From the NCBI GenBank assembly GCA_964610385.1, contig CAZSXW010000004.1, positions 62,001 through 126,000 on the forward strand: a stretch of DNA of 64,000 nt. Reading direction: 5' to 3'. Under the pieces are notes generated by a model. That model worked only from the letters and a program-made list of their open reading frames with translations. It searched no databases and was not told the DNA's origin. Source of the DNA: CAZBSE01 sp964610385. Its GTDB lineage: Bacteria > Actinomycetota > Humimicrobiia > Humimicrobiales > Humimicrobiaceae. The translations under genes were made by a program, and so were the position numbers. The stretch's first letter is position 1. Each line of letters begins with the position of its first letter. Positions 16,336-24,569 of the stretch are shown here, piece by piece.

Positions 16336-17256
16336 ATGAAAATAGCAGATGATGTTACAAAGTTAATAGGCGGTACTCCATTAGTCAGGCTTAATAAATT
16401 AACTTCGGGAATAGAAAATACTATTATAGCTAAGTTGGAGTGTTTTAATCCTCTGTCCAGTGTCAAAGATAGAATTGGTATAAGTATGATCGAAGCTGCT
16501 GAAAAACAGGGGCTGATTAAGAAAGATACGATTATTCTGGAACCTACCAGTGGTAACACTGGAATTGCTCTGGCTTTTGTCTGCGCCACCAAAGGGTATA
16601 AGCTCATCCTTACCATGCCTGATACAATGAGCCTTGAACGAAGAGTTTTACTAAAAGCCTTTGGAGCTGAATTAATCCTTACCCCGGGCAAAGAAGGTAT
16701 GAGAGGTGCCGTTAGGAAAGCTGAAGGATTAGCAAAGGTCAACTCTCGGTATTTTATACCTCAGCAATTTAAAAACCCGGCTAATCCAGAAATTCATCGT
16801 AAGACCACAGCTGGAGAGATTTGGGGAGACACAGATGGCAAAGTAGACATTTTAGTTGCTGGAGTAGGTACAGGAGGCACTATTACAGGAGTAGCTGAAC
16901 TAATTAAAAAAAGAAAGCCTGTCTTCAAAGCAATCGCGGTTGAACCTGAAGATTCACCGGTTCTTTCTGGTGGGGAGCCTGGATTGCACAGGATTCAAGG
17001 AATTGGTGCAGGGTTTGTGCCCGAGGTTTTAAGAACAGATTTAGTGGATGAGGTTATTCGGGTAACCTATAATGATGCTGCCGAAACTGCAAGAAGGTTG
17101 GCTAGGGAAGAAGGATTATTGGTCGGTATTTCTTCCGGTGCAGCAGCTTGGGCGGCAATAGAGGTCGGCAAAAGAAAAGAGAATAAAAACAAACTCATTG
17201 TTGTAGTTTTTCCGGATACGGGAGAAAGATATCTTTCAACGGATTTGTTTAAATAA
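16336..17256 (+). CDS. cysK: cysteine synthase (O-acetylserine sulfhydrylase)
   Basis: The 306-residue PLP enzyme shows the family opening IGGTPLVRLN, the PLP lysine in PLSSVKDRIG (Lys44), the TSGNTG substrate loop, the GVGTGGTITG phosphate loop and the C-terminal GISSGAA. The ATG at 16336 is chosen because AAGGGGAG precedes it; the longer in-frame start adds non-homologous residues. It makes cysteine from O-acetylserine and sulfide, heading a group with homocysteine formation and Fe-S assembly genes. Related cystathionine-beta-synthase-type enzymes without the CBS domain cannot be fully excluded. Confidence 0.92.
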   Translation: MKIADDVTKLIGGTPLVRLNKLTSGIENTIIAKLECFNPLSSVKDRIGISMIEAAEKQGLIKKDTIILEPTSGNTGIALAFVCATKGYKLILTMPDTMSLERRVLLKAFGAELILTPGKEGMRGAVRKAEGLAKVNSRYFIPQQFKNPANPEIHRKTTAGEIWGDTDGKVDILVAGVGTGGTITGVAELIKKRKPVFKAIAVEPEDSPVLSGGEPGLHRIQGIGAGFVPEVLRTDLVDEVIRVTYNDAAETARRLAREEGLLVGISSGAAAWAAIEVGKRKENKNKLIVVVFPDTGERYLSTDLFK

Positions 17257-17282
17257 AGCTTAAAATTTCTTACCTTTAGAAG

Positions 17283-17351
17283 GTGGGTGATGGCGATGAT
17301 ATGGATTATGCAATTGCCCTTAAGAGGGCAGAGCTTATTAAAGAAGAATGA
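17283..17351 (+). CDS. possible 22-residue microprotein between cysK and the DUF39 gene
   Basis: A GTG-started frame of 22 codons (ending IALKRAELIKEE) lies in the 144-bp gap and has an acidic start and charged helical end. An in-frame TAG precedes it. It could be a translated leader, a gene remnant or chance. No homology is recognised. Confidence 0.2.
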   Translation: MGDGDDMDYAIALKRAELIKEE

Positions 17352-17400
17352 CTTTTTAGAAAATTTAAAATGAGACGGTTATTAATTAGGAGGTGCTTAA

Positions 17401-18609
17401 ATGGCAAAGACGATAACTGAAATCAATGAAAAAATCAAAAAGGGAAATGTTGTAGTTGTTACTGCAGAGGAGATTATTGACATTGTAGACAAGGAAGGTG
17501 TAAAAAAGGCTGCTGAAAAAGTAGACGTAGTTACTACTGCCACTTTCGGGCCAATGTGTTCTTCTGGTGCATATTTCAACATCGGTCATGCTAAACCCAA
17601 AATAAAACTCGGTGGAGGCAGATCATATTTAAACGAAGTACCCGTGTATACGGGCTTTGCTGCTGTGGACGTTTACATTGGGGCCACTGCTATACCTGAT
17701 GACGACCCGCGCAATAAGATTTTCCCCGGGGAGTTTAAATATGGAGGTGGCCATGTGATCGAGGATTTGGTAGCGGGTAAGGATTTAAAGTTTGAAGCCA
17801 GTGCCTATGGTACAGATTGTTATCCGCGGAAGAAGTTAGAGACTTGGTTAAACATCAAGGACCTTAATGAGGCAGTGCTTTTTAATCCAAGAAACGCTTA
17901 CCAAAACTACAATGTAGCTGTTAACCTTTCTGGCAAGATCATCTACACCTACATGGGAGTACTTAAGGACAATTTAAAGAATGCTAACTACTGTAGTGCG
18001 GGACAACTTTCCCCACTTTTAAATGACCCATATTACAAAACTATTGGAATTGGAACGAAGATCTTCCTAGGGGGAGGTAAAGGTCATGTTGTCTGGCAGG
18101 GAACTCAACACAATCCTACAGTAAAGAGAAAAGATAACGGTGTTCCTCAAGTACCAGCGGGTGCTTTAGCCGTTTTAGGAGACCTTAAACAGATGAAACC
18201 TGAATGGCTGATAGGTACTACCATGGTAGGATATGGTGTAACTTTAACTGTTGGTATAGGTATACCTATACCAATTCTTAATGAAGAAATATGTCGATAT
18301 ACTGCAGTGAAGGATGAGGAAATATGGGCTCAGGTAGTCGATTACAGTGAGGCTTATCCGCAGGGGAAAAAGGAAAATCTTGGTGAGGTAAACTATTCGC
18401 AACTTAAAAGCGGTAAGATTACAATCCGGGGCAAAGAGGTTCCAACAGGAAATCTTTCCAGTTATCCAAAAGCAGTGGAGATTGCTAATATTCTGAAAGA
18501 ATGGATTAAAGATGGTAGTTTTCTACTGGGTGAACCTGTGGCATACCTGCCAGGCGCGGATAGTGGATATACTTTTAAACCTCTAAAGGAAAGGCCGATT
18601 AAAGAGTGA
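17401..18609 (+). CDS. homocysteine biosynthesis protein (DUF39 family)
   Basis: The 402-residue protein belongs to the DUF39 family whose methanogen member (MA1821 in Methanosarcina) is needed to make homocysteine from aspartate semialdehyde and sulfide. Two conserved cysteines are present: Cys53 in GPMCSSGAYFN and Cys140 in YGTDCYPRK. Other family blocks are KIKLGGGRSYLNEVPVYTGF and IFLGGGKGHVVWQGTQHNP. It lacks the CBS domains of some archaeal forms. AGGAGG precedes the ATG. The next gene encodes the NIL-ferredoxin partner, as in methanogens, so sulfur incorporation with an Fe-S electron carrier is inferred. Confidence 0.9.
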   Translation: MAKTITEINEKIKKGNVVVVTAEEIIDIVDKEGVKKAAEKVDVVTTATFGPMCSSGAYFNIGHAKPKIKLGGGRSYLNEVPVYTGFAAVDVYIGATAIPDDDPRNKIFPGEFKYGGGHVIEDLVAGKDLKFEASAYGTDCYPRKKLETWLNIKDLNEAVLFNPRNAYQNYNVAVNLSGKIIYTYMGVLKDNLKNANYCSAGQLSPLLNDPYYKTIGIGTKIFLGGGKGHVVWQGTQHNPTVKRKDNGVPQVPAGALAVLGDLKQMKPEWLIGTTMVGYGVTLTVGIGIPIPILNEEICRYTAVKDEEIWAQVVDYSEAYPQGKKENLGEVNYSQLKSGKITIRGKEVPTGNLSSYPKAVEIANILKEWIKDGSFLLGEPVAYLPGADSGYTFKPLKERPIKE

Positions 18610-18624
18610 TTTAACTGAAAAAAT

Positions 18625-18671
18625 GGGGGCGCAGATGGACTGGCTTTGTATCAATATGTGTCTGCGCCTCC
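18625..18671 (+). other. stem-loop between the DUF39 and NIL-ferredoxin genes
   Basis: GGGGGCGCAGA (18625-18635) can pair with TCTGCGCCTCC (18661-18671) over 11 pairs including one G-U, with a 25-base loop. It is unusually GC-rich for this genome. No U-run follows, so it may set the relative level of the two messages or block an alternative upstream start. Confidence 0.5.
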
Positions 18672-18699
18672 CGTGCTAAATTTTTCGGGGGTGGTTTTT

Positions 18700-19107
18700 A
18701 TGATATCCAAAAGAATAGTCCTTCATTTTCCGCATAAACTCGTTGATCGGCCCGTGGTATACAAACTGGTAAAAGATTATAACTTAGAGTTCAATATACT
18801 GAAGGCCTATGTCACACAGAGGGAAGAAGGGTTATTGGTTTTAGAATTAACTGGTGAAAATTCCAACTACAAACAAGGTATTAAATATCTTTCAGAGGCT
18901 GGCGTAAAGATACAGCCTTTAGAACAGGACATCATTCGTAATGAAAGAAGGTGTACTGATTGCGGGGTGTGCGTACCAATTTGTCCGACCGGCGCCTTGG
19001 TTGTGGAACCTATAACCAGGAAAGTTCACTTTTATGATAATAAGTGCATTGCTTGCGAGCTTTGTGTAAAAGCATGTCCGGTGAAAGCAATGGAGATATA
19101 TTATTAA
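18700..19107 (+). CDS. NIL-domain 2[4Fe-4S] ferredoxin, homocysteine biosynthesis partner
   Basis: Started at the ATG at 18700 the product has 135 residues: an N-terminal NIL domain (about 3-76) and a two-cluster ferredoxin with CTDCGVCVPICPTGA (Cys85, 88, 91, 95) and CIACELCVKACPVKA (Cys116, 119, 122, 126). The earlier in-frame start at 18646 lies inside the stem-loop and adds unlikely residues. In Methanosarcina the homologous protein (MA1822) works with the DUF39 protein in homocysteine synthesis, probably supplying electrons or sulfur. The same pairing here supports that role. Confidence 0.9.
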   Translation: MISKRIVLHFPHKLVDRPVVYKLVKDYNLEFNILKAYVTQREEGLLVLELTGENSNYKQGIKYLSEAGVKIQPLEQDIIRNERRCTDCGVCVPICPTGALVVEPITRKVHFYDNKCIACELCVKACPVKAMEIYY

Positions 19108-19119
19108 TTGCTAACTCAT

Positions 19120-19157
19120 TTGACAATGGTATTTATATATGATATAAAAACCATTGT
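19120..19157 (+). promoter_or_regulatory. promoter and inverted-repeat operator of the MerR gene
   Basis: TTGACA (19120-19125), 17 bases, TATAAA (19143-19148) form a strong promoter. ACAATGGT (19123-19130) and ACCATTGT (19150-19157) are a perfect inverted repeat spanning the -35 to just past the -10. An autoregulatory site for the MerR-like product is likely. Confidence 0.75.
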
Positions 19158-19181
19158 AGTATAGAAAACGAGGAGGTTTTT

Positions 19182-19493
19182 ATGGAATACGGTTATAAGG
19201 AGCCGGTCTATACCATTGGTATTATTGCTAAATCTTTGAAGGTTTGCCCTGCTACCCTCAGAATTTGGGAGAGGAAAGGTTTAATCAAGCCGGCTCGTAT
19301 AGGAAAGAATAGGTTCTATTCTAAATGTGATATAGACAGGCTTGAGTACATCAAAGATTTAATACAGAAAAAAAGAATTAATATCGAAGGTATTAAAGGT
19401 ATGTTAAGTACCAGCCGGTGTTGGGAAGTGAAGAAATGTAAACCGAAAGATAGGAATACTTGCAAGGTTTATCAAAAGTACGGCAACACTTAA
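19182..19493 (+). CDS. MerR-family regulator with Cys-rich tail
   Basis: The 103-residue protein has the MerR winged helix: YTIGIIAKSLKVCPATLRIW, ERKGLIKPAR and FYSKCDIDRLEYIKDLI. The long dimerisation coil of MerR proteins is short, and the tail carries four spaced cysteines (CWEVKKCKPKDRNTCKVYQK covers three, with another just N-terminal in the HTH). The tail may bind a metal or Fe-S cluster. It has its own promoter and lies before nifU-nifS, so it probably senses Fe-S or sulfur status and controls this operon. Function is inferred. Confidence 0.8.
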   Translation: MEYGYKEPVYTIGIIAKSLKVCPATLRIWERKGLIKPARIGKNRFYSKCDIDRLEYIKDLIQKKRINIEGIKGMLSTSRCWEVKKCKPKDRNTCKVYQKYGNT

Positions 19494-19508
19494 GTTTTTT
19501 GGAGAGAT

Positions 19509-20183
19509 ATGTGGTTTTATTCTGAGAAAGTGAAAGAGCTTTTTAAGAATCCGCTTAATGTGGGTGAGATTAAAAACCCAGATGCAGTGGGGGAAGTAGG
19601 AAGTATCATTTGCGGAGATGCTCTTCGACTTACCTTAAAATTAGATAAAAAAACAGATAAAATCTTGGACGCAAAATTTCAGACCTTTGGATGCGCGAGT
19701 GCCATTGCCTCCTCGTCAGCCATGACTGAGATGATTAAAGGCATGAATATTAAAGAGGCGTCTAAGGTCACCAATAAAGACATTGTTAAGTATTTAGGCG
19801 GTTTGCCCAGTGAAAAGATGCATTGCTCGGTTATGGGTATGGAAGCCCTGGAGGCGGCAATTGCCAATTACAGAGATACTGCTGTTAAAAAAGAGACTGT
19901 TGGTAAAGAGAGGATTGTCTGTAAATGTTTTAGTGTAACCGATAAAAAGATAATCCGCGCCATAAAAGAAAATAATCTTAAAACTGTGGAAGAAGTAACT
20001 AATTACACCAAGGCAGGCGGAGGTTGTGGTAATTGCAAGCCTAAAATAGAGAAATTACTAAAAGAAGTTTGGAAGAAAGAAACAATAAAAGGGAACCATC
20101 CTAAAGAAACTCCTAAGAAAAAACTTTCAAAGTTAAGGGAATTTATTGAGAAAGATATTGTGGTAGAAGAGGTTAAAGAATGA
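19509..20183 (+). CDS. nifU: NifU-type Fe-S scaffold (IscU plus BFD-like domain, no C-terminal NFU domain)
   Basis: The 224-residue protein starts with an IscU-like domain with the three scaffold cysteines Cys35 (ICGDALRL), Cys62 (FGCASAIASSSAMTEM) and Cys106 (MHCSVMGMEALEAAI). A BFD-like [2Fe-2S] domain follows: CKCFSV (Cys138/140) and GGGCGNCKP (Cys173/176). The C-terminal NFU domain of classical NifU is missing; a basic-acidic tail replaces it. It assembles Fe-S clusters with sulfur from NifS, whose gene overlaps its stop by four bases. Confidence 0.92.
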   Translation: MWFYSEKVKELFKNPLNVGEIKNPDAVGEVGSIICGDALRLTLKLDKKTDKILDAKFQTFGCASAIASSSAMTEMIKGMNIKEASKVTNKDIVKYLGGLPSEKMHCSVMGMEALEAAIANYRDTAVKKETVGKERIVCKCFSVTDKKIIRAIKENNLKTVEEVTNYTKAGGGCGNCKPKIEKLLKEVWKKETIKGNHPKETPKKKLSKLREFIEKDIVVEEVKE

Positions 20184-21349
20184 TAGAGAAAATAGTGTAT
20201 GTAGATAACAATGCTACTACAATGGTTGCCCCGGAGGTTTTTGAGGCTATGAAGCCCTTTTTGACAGGTGAATATGGGAATCCTTCAAGCATGTATGCCT
20301 TTGGCGGTAAAATTTTTAAAAATATTGAGAATTCAAGAGAAGCTGTCGCAGAGCTCTTGGGAGCGCAAGACCCTCAAGAGATTATATTTACCAGTTGTGG
20401 CACAGAAAGTGATAACACTGCTATAATCAGCACTTTGCACTCTTATCCTGAGAAAAAACATATAATAACAACTAAGGTAGAACATTCAGCAGTGCTTAAT
20501 CTGTGCAAATATTTAGAAACAATAGGATATAGAGTAACTTATCTCGGTGTGGATAACCAAGGCATGATTGATTTAGATGAACTTAAAAGCTCAATCGTCC
20601 CGGACACAGCTATTATCTCTGTAATGTATGCTAATAATGAAACAGGAGTGATTTTTCCTATAGAAGAGATAGCAGAGATCGCCAGAACCAGAGGCGTGGT
20701 ATTTCATACGGACGCTGTGCAGGCAGTAGGTAAGATTCCTTTTAAATTGACAAAACTACCTGTAGATTTTCTGTCTTTATCCGGACATAAGTTACATGCA
20801 CCAAAAGGAGTAGGTGCTCTTTATGTTCGTAAAGGAACAAGATTTACACCATTCTTAATAGGTGGTCATCAGGAACATGGCCGGCGGGGTGGTACAGAAA
20901 ATGTCCCTTCCATTGTAGGATTAGGAGTTGCCTGCCGGTTGGCCAAGAAAACTATTGAGGAAGAAAGGACGGGGGTTAAGGCCTGGCGCGATAAATTGGA
21001 AAATACGATTTTAGAAAAAATACCAAATACAAAGTTAAATGGACATCCAGAGTTAAGACTCCCTAACACGACTAATATAAGCTTTGAATTTATTGAAGGT
21101 GAGGCAATATTGTTGAAGCTTGATGAAAAAGCCATAGCTGCTTCCTCCGGTTCTGCTTGTACCTCAGATTCCTTAGCACCTTCCCATGTGCTAAAAGCCA
21201 TGGGGATTCCTTTCACTTTTATGCAGGGATCCATTCGCTTTAGCCTCAGCCGCTACAATACTGAAGAAGACATAGATTACATTATTAAAAACCTTCCACC
21301 TATTATTAGCCGGTTGAGAGAGATATCCCCGTACGGCAAACAGAGGTGA
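20180..21349 (+). CDS. nifS: cysteine desulfurase, NifS type
   Basis: The 389-residue PLP enzyme removes sulfur from cysteine for Fe-S assembly. The opening is VYVDNNATTMVAPEV, the PLP lysine is Lys204 in SLSGHKLHAPKGVG, and the persulfide Cys327 sits in SSGSACTSDSLAPSHVL, matching NifS positions. Its ATG overlaps the nifU TGA (ATGA), so the two are translationally coupled. With cysK upstream the region can both make and use cysteine. Confidence 0.95.
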   Translation: MIEKIVYVDNNATTMVAPEVFEAMKPFLTGEYGNPSSMYAFGGKIFKNIENSREAVAELLGAQDPQEIIFTSCGTESDNTAIISTLHSYPEKKHIITTKVEHSAVLNLCKYLETIGYRVTYLGVDNQGMIDLDELKSSIVPDTAIISVMYANNETGVIFPIEEIAEIARTRGVVFHTDAVQAVGKIPFKLTKLPVDFLSLSGHKLHAPKGVGALYVRKGTRFTPFLIGGHQEHGRRGGTENVPSIVGLGVACRLAKKTIEEERTGVKAWRDKLENTILEKIPNTKLNGHPELRLPNTTNISFEFIEGEAILLKLDEKAIAASSGSACTSDSLAPSHVLKAMGIPFTFMQGSIRFSLSRYNTEEDIDYIIKNLPPIISRLREISPYGKQR

Positions 21350-21383
21350 AAAAGGGATTATATCTATTTTTCAATAATAGCAG

Positions 21384-22067
21384 TCATCCCAGTCTGTACC
21401 CGGCCTTCTCCCATGCCTTGCGCATTACCGGGTTGCGGCGCAGATAGGTATCCACTTTGTTCTTTTCCACTCTGTTAAGCGGGCAGGAGAAGTTAATACA
21501 CCGGGGACAGATGAGTGTCCAAAGTACGATAAAAAAAGCTACTATGCATGCAATAGTTGCTCCGGTTATTCCGATCATCCCAAGTAATGTAAGATTCCCA
21601 TACATCGAATAGCGGGATGCGATTTGAAATATGCCGTAAGCCTGGACCGCGATAGGGAAGGCGCCGAAGATTACAAAACCCACGATCAGGGATATCTTCT
21701 CAAACCGGTTCATGGGTCCAGGGTGATAGCGCCATAACTTAATAGTACCGTGATTGGCAAGACAGCGAAGCATTCTACCACTGCGGGCATAGTAGGGGCA
21801 GTGGGAGCAAAGAACCCTTATTTCGAAGAAAATGAAGAAAAATACCCAGAACCCGAAGTAGACCGTCAGTGGCCACCATAATCCCGCAATTATTCCCACC
21901 ATTACCATCCCGAAGATCGCCACCAGCGCGAAAGGGATAGCAGACAGCAGGAATCCTGTGAGCGCCCAAGCATCCCACTTACAGTTCAGTCTTTCCCTAT
22001 TCTCACACGTCGCGCAGTCGGCTTCCTCATCCCAGGTGCAGATTCGGAAAGGATTTGGTGATTTCAT
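21384..22067 (-). CDS. Cys-rich integral membrane protein, unknown
   Basis: The 227-residue product (start at the ATG eight bases after AAGGAG; another ATG lies six bases earlier) has four hydrophobic segments and several cysteine pairs: ICTWDEEADCATC near the N terminus, LCSHCPYYARSGRMLRC in the middle and CPRCINFSCPLNRV near the end. The cysteines lie on loops next to membrane segments, which suggests metal or cluster binding. No family is recognised with confidence. It is convergent with nifS and is followed on its strand side by the flavodoxin-ferredoxin gene. Confidence 0.75.
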   Translation of the reverse strand: MKSPNPFRICTWDEEADCATCENRERLNCKWDAWALTGFLLSAIPFALVAIFGMVMVGIIAGLWWPLTVYFGFWVFFFIFFEIRVLCSHCPYYARSGRMLRCLANHGTIKLWRYHPGPMNRFEKISLIVGFVIFGAFPIAVQAYGIFQIASRYSMYGNLTLLGMIGITGATIACIVAFFIVLWTLICPRCINFSCPLNRVEKNKVDTYLRRNPVMRKAWEKAGYRLG

Positions 22068-22094
22068 TAACATTCTCCTTTTTCTGAAAGTTGA

Positions 22095-22922
22095 TTAATC
22101 AAAAGTGCTTTCCTTTATTTTCCTATAGAATTCTTTATTAAGCCTTAAACGGTCTTTCATATAATCACTGAAAATTATTGCCTTTTTTGGACAGTTATGT
22201 ACACATTTTAGACAGAACTCGCAATTGTCAGGATTAATGTATGGATGATCCTCTCCTTCACTCCAGCAGCCCTGGATACAATTTTTTACACATATATTAC
22301 AATTATTGCATCTTTCTTCAAGCACCCTGAGGTTTGAACTGTACTGCCTGTAGTCTACCCTGTCAAGCTGCCTCCTAAACAACCTGGTGAGAGGTGAATA
22401 CCACCGAAGCGGCGGTATATTTGTTATATTCTCCCTGTGCAGTAAAAAACTTTCTACTTTACCTACTGCCCTATTGATTTTTTCATTTACCTTCTTCTCG
22501 TACCTGAAGAAAAATTTCATCAATGGAAATAACAGGACTCCATCACTGGCAGGGCCCCTTATCTGCATATAACCTATTACCAGGCTGTTCTTCTTTTGAA
22601 GCATATCTGAAAGTATCCTTATGCTGTTTCCGTTATAGAGGCCATAGGTAGTAAATAGAAAGAAGGCAGTATCTTTCATTACAGGCATATTTCTGACAAA
22701 TTCTATGGCAGAAAATGACGGGCTGAAGCCGTAAGTAGGAAAACCCAGGATTACGAGATCGTAAGATGATAACATATTATAATCAAAATCAGGTTTTATC
22801 TTTACTATATCAACTTCATTACCACCGCCCAGTCTTTCTGAAAATACTCTGCTTATCAATTCGGTACTGCCGGATCCTGAATGATAGATTATTATAATCT
22901 TATTATGTCTTTTATCTTTCAT
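22095..22922 (-). CDS. flavodoxin-ferredoxin fusion (EFR1-type)
   Basis: The 275-residue protein (from the ATG at 22922; a frame extension to 22994 is possible but lacks a good ribosome-binding site) begins with a flavodoxin fold, KIIIIYHSGSGSTE and VILGFPTYGFSPSFSA, and ends with two ferredoxin clusters, CNNCNICVKNCIQGC and CEFCLKCVHNCPKKA. It is a cytoplasmic electron carrier. The partner is unknown; the Cys-rich membrane protein 28 bases downstream is the closest candidate. The downstream gap of about 200 bases to 23220 holds the promoter of the DUF4861 gene. Confidence 0.85.
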   Translation of the reverse strand: MKDKRHNKIIIIYHSGSGSTELISRVFSERLGGGNEVDIVKIKPDFDYNMLSSYDLVILGFPTYGFSPSFSAIEFVRNMPVMKDTAFFLFTTYGLYNGNSIRILSDMLQKKNSLVIGYMQIRGPASDGVLLFPLMKFFFRYEKKVNEKINRAVGKVESFLLHRENITNIPPLRWYSPLTRLFRRQLDRVDYRQYSSNLRVLEERCNNCNICVKNCIQGCWSEGEDHPYINPDNCEFCLKCVHNCPKKAIIFSDYMKDRLRLNKEFYRKIKESTFD

Positions 22923-23118
22923 TGTAGACCGACAGTCTCCCTTATTTTTTCCATAAGGCTGATTATCCCAGACCTTATCCAAACATATTATCATAAATAT
23001 TCATGTTGGAGGATAGTTGTTTTCTTAACTTACTGCTTATAATAATTCTTGATGGAAAATAACCTGTTATTAATAAAATTGATTTCTAAGAAGGGTATTT
23101 TATTGACATCTTATTACA

Positions 23119-23147
23119 TTGACTACAGTTATAAAAAAATATATTAT
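23119..23147 (+). promoter_or_regulatory. promoter of the DUF4861 gene
   Basis: TTGACT (23119-23124), 17 bases, TATTAT (23142-23147). The TTG of the -35 box is the first possible start codon of the downstream frame, which shows that the real start must be later. Confidence 0.7.
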
Positions 23148-23220
23148 AAAAAATGCTCGAACCACTGGACCGGGAGTAACCCGGGGAAATAAGACAATCT
23201 TCAAGGAAGGAGATAAAATT

Positions 23221-24336
23221 ATGCCAAAGGAAGACACAGATGTTTCAAAGAGTGGAGGTACAGTAACTATAACTGCCGTAAACAAGCTTCAAATCGACAG
23301 ACCCAGTCAGACTATCGAGATTTCAGCCAAAAAATTGGAGGCACTTGATGAAAAAGACCTGACAAAAATACATGTCAGGGATGAAACCGGCAAGGAAGTG
23401 CTCTGCCAGGCAGTGGATACCGACGGAGACTACTTCCCGAACCAGTTGATATTTCAGGCTGACTTTACGGCCGAACAGACCAGGACTTTCACAGCTGTAG
23501 CAGGTGACAAGAGAGTGTATACCAAGGAACAGTTTAGGGCTTACGGCCGCTTTGTGCGAGAGAGATGTGACGACTTTTGCTGGGAAAACGATCGTATTGC
23601 CCATCGGATATACGGAAAGACTCTGGAGACCTGTGTACTATATCCATTGACCAGCAGCACAGTGGATATATGGTCAAAGCGTACCACTCGAATGGTCATA
23701 AATGACTGGTACATGGTAGATAACTATCATGGAGACACAGGAGAAGGTGGAGACTTCTACTCGGCCGGGTTAAGCCGCGGTTGTGGCAGTAATGGCCTGT
23801 GGTCGGCAGATAAACTCTGGGTTTCCAAGAACTTTATAAGTTCACGTCCTCTGGCTAACGGGCCGCTGCGCGTACTTTTTGAACTGATTTACGAGCCGTT
23901 TGAGGTCAGCGGGGTGATGGTTTCTGAGGTTAAAAGGATTTCTCTGGACGCCGGGCATAATCTGACCCACTTTCAAAGCATCTACAAGCCTGAAAAGCAA
24001 ATAGAGCTTATAACCGGTGTAGGACTCAAGAAAGTAGAAGGGGAGCGTTTTGACGTCAATGAAGAGCGAGGATGGCTGGCCAAGTGGGAACCCATGGAGA
24101 TGAATGCCGGTGAGCAGGGTCTGGCAGCAATAGTAGACCCCAATCTCTTTGATAAAAAAACTGAAGACCAGTTAAATCTTCTTATGCTGGCTCGGGTACA
24201 AGACAATAATATAGCTTCCTATTGGACTGGTTTTTGTTGGGACAAGAGCGGCCAGTTCGCAGACTATGAGGCGTGGAAGGCGCATATAGATCAATTTGCA
24301 CAGGGACTTGTCTCGCCTATAGAGGTTAGCATATAG
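23221..24336 (+). CDS. DUF4861 family protein, probable carbohydrate-processing enzyme
   Basis: The 371-residue protein is started at 23221, seven bases after a strong AAGGAAGGAGAT. Family blocks include YGRFVRERCDDFCWENDRIA, HRIYG, VDIWSKRT, NYHGDTGEGGDFYSAGLSRG and CGSNGLWSADKLWVSKNF. DUF4861 proteins are found in polysaccharide-use loci, often with lyases and glycosyl hydrolases. No signal peptide is seen, so it acts in the cytoplasm on an imported sugar. The ribose-type transporter next to it fits that role. The 233-bp gap after it holds the next promoter. Confidence 0.83.
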   Translation: MPKEDTDVSKSGGTVTITAVNKLQIDRPSQTIEISAKKLEALDEKDLTKIHVRDETGKEVLCQAVDTDGDYFPNQLIFQADFTAEQTRTFTAVAGDKRVYTKEQFRAYGRFVRERCDDFCWENDRIAHRIYGKTLETCVLYPLTSSTVDIWSKRTTRMVINDWYMVDNYHGDTGEGGDFYSAGLSRGCGSNGLWSADKLWVSKNFISSRPLANGPLRVLFELIYEPFEVSGVMVSEVKRISLDAGHNLTHFQSIYKPEKQIELITGVGLKKVEGERFDVNEERGWLAKWEPMEMNAGEQGLAAIVDPNLFDKKTEDQLNLLMLARVQDNNIASYWTGFCWDKSGQFADYEAWKAHIDQFAQGLVSPIEVSI

Positions 24337-24483
24337 TCCATCGAATTGAAGATAATGGGTATATCAGGTAGATTTAAATAAGACCATGGTACTAATTAAT
24401 TACTCAAAATTTAGTAGGAAATGGTTATCTTATTTAATGATTTTAGGAAGCGCGATTATAAAATTAAACTAGTAGTTACACAA

Positions 24484-24543
24484 AACGATTATCTAACTTA
24501 TTTTTATAATTTTCTTGACTAACTAATTATTTTCTCTTAGTAT
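24484..24543 (+). promoter_or_regulatory. promoter and shared operator-like region of the sugar permease gene
   Basis: TTGACT (24515-24520) and TAGTAT (24538-24543) are 17 bases apart. The stretch from ATTATCTAACTT (24488) through ACTAACTAA is about three-quarters identical to the promoter region of the binding-protein gene at 27905-27980. A common regulator for both transcripts is inferred. Confidence 0.6.
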
Positions 24544-24569
24544 GTTTTATAAAATATAGGAGTATATTA

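Noticed and set aside
23119..23220. TTG start for the DUF4861 gene giving 405 residues
   Set aside because: That TTG is the -35 box of the promoter, and a strong ribosome-binding site precedes the ATG at 23221.
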